NCBI GenBank assembly: GCA_902514865.1
Contig: CABXSI010000003.1
Span: 1 to 42,099 of the forward strand
Length of the DNA stretch: 42,099 bases
Reading direction: 5' to 3'
Source of the DNA: an uncultured SAR116 cluster alpha proteobacterium
GTDB taxonomy: Bacteria; Pseudomonadota; Alphaproteobacteria; Puniceispirillales; Marisalimonadaceae
Position 1 is the stretch's first letter. Every line of letters begins with the position of its first letter. Position numbers and translations under genes: made by a program. Positions 36,562 through 42,099 of this stretch are shown piece after piece. The notes beneath the pieces are model-generated. The model was not told where the DNA came from and searched no databases. It was given only the letters and a program-made list of their open reading frames with translations.

Positions 36562-37233
36562 TTGGAAAATATTGAAAATAAAAAAAAAAAAATATTAGAA
36601 GACATTCATAAAGCTCATAAGAATAGCAATTTTTCATCATTGCCTTACCCAAGATTGGTTGCGGTTTCAAAAAAACAAGAAGAAAAAAAAATAGTAGAAG
36701 CAATCAAATCTGGCCAAAAATGTTTTGGAGAAAATAGAGTGCAAGAGGCAGAGCTAAGGTGGCAAAAAAGAATTGAAATTTTTAGAGATATAGAATTAAG
36801 ATTAATTGGCCCTCTTCAAACAAATAAAGTAAAACAAGCTCTAAACTTGTTTGATATAATTGAGACAATTGACAGAGAAAAGTTAGCAAAAGAAATTGCT
36901 AATAATTTTAATAATCAATCAAAAACGAGAAGCTTTTATATTCAAATTAATACAGGTTCTGAAATTCAAAAAAGTGGCATAGAAACCTCCGATGCAGATT
37001 CATTTATTAAATACTGTATAAAAGATTTAAAATTACCGATTATTGGCTTGATGTGCATTCCACCACAGAACGAAGAACCTGCAATGCATTTTGCGCTTTT
37101 AAAAAAAATTGCTCATAGGAACGGATTAATCGAGTTATCTATGGGGATGAGTAATGATTTTGAAGAGGCGATTAAATTTGGTGCGACTTCCGTAAGAATT
37201 GGTTCATTATTCTTTGGACCAAGACCAATTTAA
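36562..37233 (+). CDS. YggS/PLPBP family pyridoxal-phosphate-binding protein
   Basis: This is a single-domain PLP-binding protein of the YggS/PROSC family, which buffers PLP and affects amino-acid homeostasis; no catalytic reaction is established. The PLP lysine is in LVAVSKKQ (about residue 38), and FGENRVQEAELRW, RLIGPLQTNKVKQA, IQINTGSEIQKSGI and LSMGMSNDFEEAIKFGATSVRIG are all family signatures. Length 223. The start is TTG 36562 with GGAG 7-8 bases upstream. It diverges from the porin and abuts the end of ribA without a gap. Confidence 0.93.
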   Translation: MENIENKKKKILEDIHKAHKNSNFSSLPYPRLVAVSKKQEEKKIVEAIKSGQKCFGENRVQEAELRWQKRIEIFRDIELRLIGPLQTNKVKQALNLFDIIETIDREKLAKEIANNFNNQSKTRSFYIQINTGSEIQKSGIETSDADSFIKYCIKDLKLPIIGLMCIPPQNEEPAMHFALLKKIAHRNGLIELSMGMSNDFEEAIKFGATSVRIGSLFFGPRPI

Positions 37234-38355
37234 TCACAGAATATGCCCTGATTTTTTTGATTTTGTCTCAAGATATTTTTTATTATATTTGTTAGGCTTA
37301 ATCTTTATGGGTATTCTTTTTGTGACATTTATACCCAATTTAGTTAAATGTTCAATTTTTTTTGGGTTATTAGTAATTAACTTAACTTTGTTAATCTTTA
37401 ATTGTGACAACATTTGTTTAGCTGGATGATATAGTCTTTCATCATCATTAAAACCTAAATTTTCATTTGCTTCTACAGTATCCATTCCAACTTCTTGTAA
37501 AGAATAAGCCCTAAGTTTATTCAATAAACCTATGTCTCGTCCTTCTTGTGCTAAGTAAATGAGTACACCCTCATCAGCCTCTGCCATAATTTTAATAGAT
37601 TGTTTTAATTGTTGTCCACAATCACATTTAAGACTGTCAAGAATATCTCCAGTAATACATTGACTGTGAATTCTTACTAAAGTTTCGTCGCTACACTTTG
37701 AAGGAATTCCTCTGGTTTTCCCAAAAACTAAACAAAAGTGTTCATTTCCCCCATCTTGAGGCCTAAATATTATAATTTCACAATTATCTGTTTCAGCAAT
37801 TGGCACTTTAGCTCTTACTGTAATAGCAAGGCTTTCTGCGTTATTTTGTTCGTAAGAACTTATTTCATTAATATCAACATGTATAAAATTATTTTTATAT
37901 GCCCATTGATTTATATTTTCCGGTGAGACGTTTGATATAATAGACATTAAACCAGCTGGTAGCAGTCTTGATTGTCTTAAGATCAACAAACAACAAGAAA
38001 CAATACTTTTAATGTCCTCTACTATAACACCATTTATAATAGGAATTTTATGTGCAGTTAGTGGCATACAAAGTGACAATATGTCGTGTACAGTCCAATA
38101 TTTATCGATTAAAATTGAGCATGGTTCATTAGTAACTTTTATGCCTATAGCATTACATCTATTACTTGATAATATAATATTGGGCCGAGATAAAGCATGA
38201 TTAGAGAGCTTTTCAACAGTTTCTTTGTCAATCAATTCTGCTGCTACTAGTAGGACCGAAGTACCAAAATTAGGATCAGAAATTACAATCTTCCCACCTC
38301 TTCTAAGCTCTGATATTGCTCTTTCTATGTTTAATGTTAAGGTTGTTTCATTCAT
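37234..38355 (-). CDS. ribA: GTP cyclohydrolase II with degenerate N-terminal RibB-like domain
   Basis: RibA opens GTP to the diaminopyrimidinone that starts riboflavin synthesis. The C-terminal ~200 residues are canonical: RIHSQCITGDILDSLKCDCG (three zinc Cys), LIYLAQEGRDIGLLNKLRAYSLQ (usually RGIGL; Asp here), and LITNNPKKIEHL. The N-terminal ~150 residues (ISELRRGGKIVI) resemble the RibB/DHBP-synthase fold but lack its acidic EDxxREGD catalytic motif, as in many alphaproteobacterial RibA proteins. Length 373. Its start is back-to-back with the response-regulator gene across 51 bp. Confidence 0.92.
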   Translation of the reverse strand: MNETTLTLNIERAISELRRGGKIVISDPNFGTSVLLVAAELIDKETVEKLSNHALSRPNIILSSNRCNAIGIKVTNEPCSILIDKYWTVHDILSLCMPLTAHKIPIINGVIVEDIKSIVSCCLLILRQSRLLPAGLMSIISNVSPENINQWAYKNNFIHVDINEISSYEQNNAESLAITVRAKVPIAETDNCEIIIFRPQDGGNEHFCLVFGKTRGIPSKCSDETLVRIHSQCITGDILDSLKCDCGQQLKQSIKIMAEADEGVLIYLAQEGRDIGLLNKLRAYSLQEVGMDTVEANENLGFNDDERLYHPAKQMLSQLKINKVKLITNNPKKIEHLTKLGINVTKRIPIKIKPNKYNKKYLETKSKKSGHIL

Positions 38356-38406
38356 AATAATATTTTTTTAAAAGCTTACACTAACAAATTCTCGTAAGGG
38401 TATTAA

Positions 38407-39090
38407 ATGGATAAAAATATTTCTATATTAATATACGAAAAAGAAAAAGACTTAAATTCAATTTTATTTCAACTAATGTCAGATGTAGAAGGTTATGAAA
38501 CTTACATAGCCAGTGATCAAAAAAATTTACTAGAGCTGCTCAATAAAAAAAGATTCGATATTTGTGTTTTTAATATAGAAGATATTGAAAGTAAACTTAC
38601 AAATTTTCTAGATATTATTTTAAACAAAAATCAAAATATAAATATGGTTGGTTATAGCAATAATTTATTTGATAATAGCATCAACAATAACTATAAGATT
38701 ATTTTTCTACAAAAACCATTTAAATTTAATTCTTTATTAGAAAAAATAGACAACATAATACTTACTAAAAAAGAATTTAATAAAATAACTTTAATGAAGC
38801 ATATAGAGTTTTCGCCAAATAAAAAAACCTTATATAATCTTAACACAAAAATCATATTGCGTTTGACAGAAAAAGAAAACAATCTATTACATTATCTATA
38901 TAAAAAAAAAGATTTAGAACTAAGTAAAAATGATTTGTTAATTAATATATGGGGTGTGACAGAAAGTATTAACACGCATACTCTTGAAACTCATTTGTAT
39001 AGGTTAAAACAGAAGTTGCTTAAAATAGAACCTAACTTATCTTTTTCGTTAGTAAATAAGAATGGTTTATATTTTTTAAAGTATAACTAA
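38407..39090 (+). CDS. OmpR/PhoB-type regulator with atypical receiver lacking the phospho-acceptor Asp
   Basis: The N-terminal ~115 residues have a receiver-like pattern: ILIYEKEKD where the usual DD pair would be, FDICVFNIED where the phospho-acceptor is Asn56 instead of Asp, GYS (Ser84) as switch residue, and LQKPF with the conserved Lys103. The C-terminal domain is a winged helix of the OmpR class (LRLTEKENNLLHYLYKKKDL ... NTHTLETHLYRLKQKL). It should bind DNA but is unlikely to be phosphorylated in the normal way. Start ATG 38407 has AAGGG 6 bases upstream. No histidine kinase is nearby. The downstream cupin gene may be in the same unit. Confidence 0.82.
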   Translation: MDKNISILIYEKEKDLNSILFQLMSDVEGYETYIASDQKNLLELLNKKRFDICVFNIEDIESKLTNFLDIILNKNQNINMVGYSNNLFDNSINNNYKIIFLQKPFKFNSLLEKIDNIILTKKEFNKITLMKHIEFSPNKKTLYNLNTKIILRLTEKENNLLHYLYKKKDLELSKNDLLINIWGVTESINTHTLETHLYRLKQKLLKIEPNLSFSLVNKNGLYFLKYN

Positions 39091-39105
39091 AATTAATTTT
39101 AAGAA

Positions 39106-39122
39106 ACAGAAAGCATTTCTGT
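39106..39122 (+). repeat. Inverted repeat ACAGAAA-GCA-TTTCTGT after the regulator gene
   Basis: A perfect 7-bp stem with a 3-base loop lies 15 bases after the regulator stop and 60 bases before the cupin gene. There is no following T-run, so it is a weak terminator at best. It could be an operator for the cupin gene or an RNA processing stem. Confidence 0.35.
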
Positions 39123-39181
39123 GATAGAAATTTTATTAAATGGTTTTAATTATAAAGCATACTTTAGAAGGAGAAACTTAA

Positions 39182-40342
39182 TTGAATAAAGATATTTTTA
39201 AAGAAAAAATGGGCAGTGATTTCTTCAACACTTACTTTGGTAAAAAGTTTTTATATAAGCCAAATTTTGTAAACGACATAGAAAATACAATGAACATTAC
39301 GATTTTGGAAAATTTGCTTTCAAAAACAAATATTTGGAACAATAAAAATTTCCTAATGATGCTTGATCAAAAGAAACTAAATTATATAGATTATTCTTCT
39401 TTAGATTTAGATATTACAGGTAATAACTATAGGCCAAATATAGATAAAGTTCAAAGATTAGTATCTAAAGGTGCTTCTATTATTTTGAATGATATAGAAA
39501 AACAAAATTCAGGACTTTTGAAAATAGCATCTGAATTACAAAAATTAACAAATGGAAGATGCCAAGGTAACTTATATTTTTCAATGGCCAGCCATAAAGC
39601 TTTTGGACCTCATTTTGATATGCATGATGTTTTCGCAATACACTTTGAAGGAGAAAAAATATGGAACATATACGAGAATACCGAAAAAGACCCTGTTAAT
39701 CATAGTATTTTCAATTTGAGCATTGAAGAACGGACTAGAAAAGCTGGCAATCTTGTAGAACAAATAACATTAAAACCCGGAGATCTATTATACATACCTA
39801 GAGGACAATTTCATGATGCATTAGCTTCTAAAAATGGAGCTATACACATTGCATTTGGTTTGACATATTTCAAACCCGTAGATTTAATGTCAAGTTTATG
39901 GGAAAAATTCATCTTAAACGATTTCATGAGAAGTGACGTGAAAAAAGATTCTAACAAAGAAGATTTAAAAACTTTACTAACTAAATTCTCTAAAGAAATG
40001 AATTCTATACTCAATTCAGAAGAAACATTAGCGGTATTAACAAACAATATTAAAAATTGGCCTTATGAAATCAAAGAATATTCAATAAAAGACATTGTTT
40101 TTAATGGTATTAAATATGATGTAGATCAGTCAGTAAAGTTTGAAAAAAAAGGGGAAAAGTCATATTTGAAAAATGGGAATAATATAGTTGAGGTTCCTTA
40201 CAAGTTTTCTAAGTTAACAAAATATATTTTAGAAACTAAGTCAATTAACAACAAAGCTCTTTTCAAAACTTTCGAAAACACACCTACAGAAATAATTGAA
40301 GAATGTATAGAAAGTTTAAAAAAAATGAGAATTTTACACTAG
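39182..40342 (+). CDS. Cupin_4/JmjC-like putative 2-oxoglutarate/Fe(II) oxygenase
   Basis: The central domain has the JmjC/cupin metal site: GPHFDMHD (His144-x-Asp146), then FEGEKIWNIYE, and GDLLYIPRGQFHDALA (His211), giving the HxD...H triad of Fe(II)/2-oxoglutarate oxygenases. This resembles ribosomal-oxygenase-type proteins (RoxA/ycfD, NO66/MINA), which hydroxylate ribosomal proteins, but it is clearly divergent from RoxA and the substrate is unknown. The C-terminal ~130 residues look like a helical/winged dimerisation module (TKYILETKSINNKALFKTFE). Length 386. The start is TTG 39182 with GGAG 8 bases upstream. Confidence 0.8.
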   Translation: MNKDIFKEKMGSDFFNTYFGKKFLYKPNFVNDIENTMNITILENLLSKTNIWNNKNFLMMLDQKKLNYIDYSSLDLDITGNNYRPNIDKVQRLVSKGASIILNDIEKQNSGLLKIASELQKLTNGRCQGNLYFSMASHKAFGPHFDMHDVFAIHFEGEKIWNIYENTEKDPVNHSIFNLSIEERTRKAGNLVEQITLKPGDLLYIPRGQFHDALASKNGAIHIAFGLTYFKPVDLMSSLWEKFILNDFMRSDVKKDSNKEDLKTLLTKFSKEMNSILNSEETLAVLTNNIKNWPYEIKEYSIKDIVFNGIKYDVDQSVKFEKKGEKSYLKNGNNIVEVPYKFSKLTKYILETKSINNKALFKTFENTPTEIIEECIESLKKMRILH

Positions 40343-40345
40343 TTT

Positions 40346-40368
40346 AAAAAAAGTTTCTCACAAGAAAC
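40346..40368 (-). terminator. Rho-independent terminator after tRNA-Gln
   Basis: On the minus strand GTTTCT-TGTG-AGAAAC is followed by seven T. It lies about 80 bases after the 3' end of tRNA-Gln and just past the end of the convergent cupin gene, so it would end the ispE/tRNA transcript. Confidence 0.7.
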
Positions 40369-40446
40369 AATTCCTGAACTTCTGAATTAATTAGTATTAT
40401 TTAAGTACAATTAAACTCTAAAATATTTTTTAAAACATAAAATATT

Positions 40447-40521
40447 TGGCTGGGGCGGTAGGATTCGAACCTACGGTACACGAGATCAAAACCCGATGCC
40501 TTACCACTTGGCTACACCCCA
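40447..40521 (-). tRNA. tRNA-Gln (anticodon TTG)
   Basis: The minus-strand sequence folds as a full cloverleaf of 75 bases including encoded CCA. The acceptor stem TGGGGTG pairs with CGCCCCA (one G-U), the D-loop region is AGCCAAGTGGTAAGGC, the anticodon loop TTTTGAT gives TTG, and the T-arm carries GGTTCGAATCC. It resembles E. coli tRNA-Gln closely. A T-T mismatch at the top of the anticodon stem is slightly unusual. It follows ispE by 22 bases on the same strand. Confidence 0.96.
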
Positions 40522-40543
40522 ATATCTTATTGAATTACATTAT

Positions 40544-41440
40544 TTAAAATTTATTTTCAAGCATTTTAGAACAACGAACTCTATTAATACTATAATCTTT
40601 TTTTCTCCCGTACCAGATAAAATATTCATCTTTAAAGTAATGAGAAATTGGTATAATATTTTTATTATCCTCAAATATGCCAAAACATGTTGAACCACTT
40701 CCCGACATACCATAAGCAACTACATTTGGAATACTTTTTAAGATAGATAAAATAGTTTGTATTTGAGGAGCTAAACAAATAGCAGAAGCAAGTAGAGAAT
40801 TATAAATACATACATTTCCTAAAAAACTTTTGCTTTCGTTGGATATATAGGATGAAAAACAACTAAAATGTGAAAAAACTTCTTTAGTGGATAAATGAAT
40901 ATTAGGATTTACTAATAAATAATAATAATTATTTGAAATCTTATTTCTTTTAACTTTATTCCCATAACCACTTATTTTTAAACTTTTGCTTTCCAAACAT
41001 GCAGGTACATCTGACCCAAGTTTGTTTGCAATTTGATAAAGATTAGAAATTGATATTTTGTTTGTATTTTTTTCTTTATTATACAATTTTCTTAATAATA
41101 TCAATGTAGCTGCCGCATCTGCTGAACCACCACCAAGTCCTGCGCCAATTGGTATATATTTATCTAAATAGATTTGAAATTTTTTGTTCCAACCCGTTAG
41201 GTTTCTGAAAGCATTTAATGATTCTAAAATTAGATTATATTTATTATCAATTATCAGTGTTTTTTTATCATAGTTTTGATAAAAAATATCAGTTTCACTG
41301 AACTTAAAAAATATTTTATCTGATAACTCTAAAAAACAAACATCGCTATCCAATAAATGTAAACCACTTTTAGTTTTACCCCTTACAAATAAATTTAGAT
41401 TAAGTTTAGCTGGGGCAATTATTGAATAACAATTATTCAT
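40544..41440 (-). CDS. ispE: 4-diphosphocytidyl-2-C-methyl-D-erythritol kinase
   Basis: IspE is a GHMP kinase of the MEP pathway to isoprenoids, phosphorylating CDP-methylerythritol. The N-terminus APAKLNLNLFVRGK holds the substrate-site Lys/Asn, PIGAGLGGGSADAAATL is the GHMP ATP loop, ANKLGSDVPACL carries the catalytic Asp region, and the C-terminus has YGMSGSGSTCFGIF. Length 298. Its start overlaps the upstream TPR gene by 8 bases, a neighbour pairing usual in alphaproteobacteria. Confidence 0.95.
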   Translation of the reverse strand: MNNCYSIIAPAKLNLNLFVRGKTKSGLHLLDSDVCFLELSDKIFFKFSETDIFYQNYDKKTLIIDNKYNLILESLNAFRNLTGWNKKFQIYLDKYIPIGAGLGGGSADAAATLILLRKLYNKEKNTNKISISNLYQIANKLGSDVPACLESKSLKISGYGNKVKRNKISNNYYYLLVNPNIHLSTKEVFSHFSCFSSYISNESKSFLGNVCIYNSLLASAICLAPQIQTILSILKSIPNVVAYGMSGSGSTCFGIFEDNKNIIPISHYFKDEYFIWYGRKKDYSINRVRCSKMLENKF

Positions 41441-42099
41441 ATTTTTTAATTTTTTCTTGGATACTTTTAATTATATATTTATTTTTTTCATACTTTATAG
41501 CCTTTTTCCACTCAAATATTGCCTCTTTTTTTCTACCTAACATTAGATAGCAATCACCAAGATGGTCTAAAATCTCTGAGCTTTTTGGGAGAATGGCAAT
41601 TGACTTTTCAAGATAAAAGACAGCTTTGTTATAATCTTTTCTTTTAAACTCCACCCAACCTATAGTATCAAGAAAATAGCCATTTTTTGGATCTAAACTT
41701 AAAGCTTTTTTTATTAAATTTAGAGCAAAATCTAAATCTTGATTTTTTAAAGCTAATTTATAAGATAAATAATTTAAAGTATGTGCATCCTTAGGGTTCC
41801 TTTTTAGCAAATCTAAAAACAAAATTTTAGCCTCTTTCCATTTACCAACTTTATCCAAATTTGAAGCATATAAGAAAAGGTCTTGATCATTTTCTCCATA
41901 TATCCGTATTATTTTCTGATATATTTTTATGGATTTAAAATACTCTTTTTTTAACTTGTAGTAATTTGCCAACTTGTATAAGAGAATTTTATTGTTTGGC
42001 CATTTTTTATTAAATTTAAATAATAATTCTTTATAATAACTCTCTTTATTTAGAGATTTTATAATTGATAGTTTTTTTAAATTACTAGGTAAGAGAAAA
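41433..42099 (-). CDS. Tetratricopeptide-repeat protein (5' end outside the window)
   Basis: At least four TPR units are visible (e.g. YLSYKLALKNQDLDFALNLI, TIGWVEFKRKDYNKAVFYLE, HLGDCYLMLGRKKEAIFEWK), forming a superhelical protein-binding scaffold. The track start at 41972 is a TTG inside the gene. The frame stays open to the edge and the extra ~42 codons continue TPR-like sequence (KWPNNKILLYKLANYY), so the gene is truncated by the window. It lies directly upstream of ispE with 8-base overlap. Alphaproteobacterial homologues at this place are large TPR proteins, sometimes exported; that cannot be judged here. Confidence 0.85.
   Translation of the reverse strand, partial: FLLPSNLKKLSIIKSLNKESYYKELLFKFNKKWPNNKILLYKLANYYKLKKEYFKSIKIYQKIIRIYGENDQDLFLYASNLDKVGKWKEAKILFLDLLKRNPKDAHTLNYLSYKLALKNQDLDFALNLIKKALSLDPKNGYFLDTIGWVEFKRKDYNKAVFYLEKSIAILPKSSEILDHLGDCYLMLGRKKEAIFEWKKAIKYEKNKYIIKSIQEKIKKYE

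Noticed and set aside
37609-37622. DnaA-box-like TTGTCCACA in ribA, with similar one-mismatch hits at about 2608 and 31896
   Set aside because: Isolated one-mismatch matches inside coding regions are expected by chance; perfect paired boxes were noticed only in the coaE-hemE gap.
40346-40368. A third, degenerate parS (GTTTCTCACAAGAAAC)
   Set aside because: It differs from parS in the centre and spacing. On the minus strand the hairpin plus seven T makes a normal terminator for tRNA-Gln.

Overview
This window is a gene-dense, AT-rich (roughly 30% GC by eye) stretch of chromosome from a free-living alphaproteobacterium. The lineage is suggested by gene order: hisB-hisH-GNAT-hisA-hisF-hisE-HIT, secB diverging from a Tim44-like gene, hemE-hemJ-rho-mnmE-mnmG-rsmG-parA-parB, holA-lptE-leuS-DUF3576, and an alphaproteobacterial-type porin. 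Low GC, tiny or overlapping intergenic gaps and frequent TTG starts fit a streamlined marine group, but I cannot fix the order or family from sequence alone. I see no prophage, insertion sequence, CRISPR array or defence island; almost everything is core housekeeping.

Left part (1-15125): the 3' part of a MaeB-type malic enzyme, a PfkB/adenosine-kinase-like kinase, a small lipoprotein, then the minus-strand chaperone block grpE-dnaK-dnaJ followed by dapB. The dnaK promoter looks like a sigma-32 heat-shock promoter, and neither hrcA nor a CIRCE operator is visible. Diverging from grpE is rph-rdgB-hemW. Next come an LpoA/LppC-like lipoprotein, rsmI, a DolP-like two-BON lipoprotein and gshB, an arrangement that echoes the E. 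coli yra envelope cluster.

Centre (15122-30686): a minus-strand histidine block (hisB, hisH, a GNAT acetyltransferase, hisA, hisF, hisE, HIT protein) preceded by Smr and Tim44-like genes, then secB (+), dnaQ and coaE (-). The 273-bp gap between coaE and hemE is the probable chromosome origin. It is very AT-rich, holds two perfect DnaA boxes as an inverted pair, and gene direction flips there. The right arm carries hemE, a broken or recoded hemJ, rho, mnmE, mnmG, rsmG, parA and parB, with two perfect 16-bp parS sites, one between rho and mnmE and one inside rsmG. Origin, partition sites and partition proteins therefore lie within about 8.5 kb.

Right part (30676-42099): holA, lptE, leuS and a DUF3576 lipoprotein (-), a terminator, a porin (-) with palindromes in its upstream region, a YggS-type PLP protein (+), ribA (-), an OmpR-type regulator whose phospho-acceptor Asp is replaced by Asn, a JmjC/cupin-type putative oxygenase, tRNA-Gln(UUG) with its own terminator, ispE and a TPR protein running off the edge.

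The most unusual item is hemJ (23443-23882). The conserved Trp codon near the N-terminus is UGA, and the C-terminal family signature lies in the -1 frame just after an in-phase A AAA AAG slippery heptamer. Reading through both would give a normal-length 146-residue HemJ. A decaying pseudogene or sequence errors are the simplest explanations; double recoding would be remarkable.
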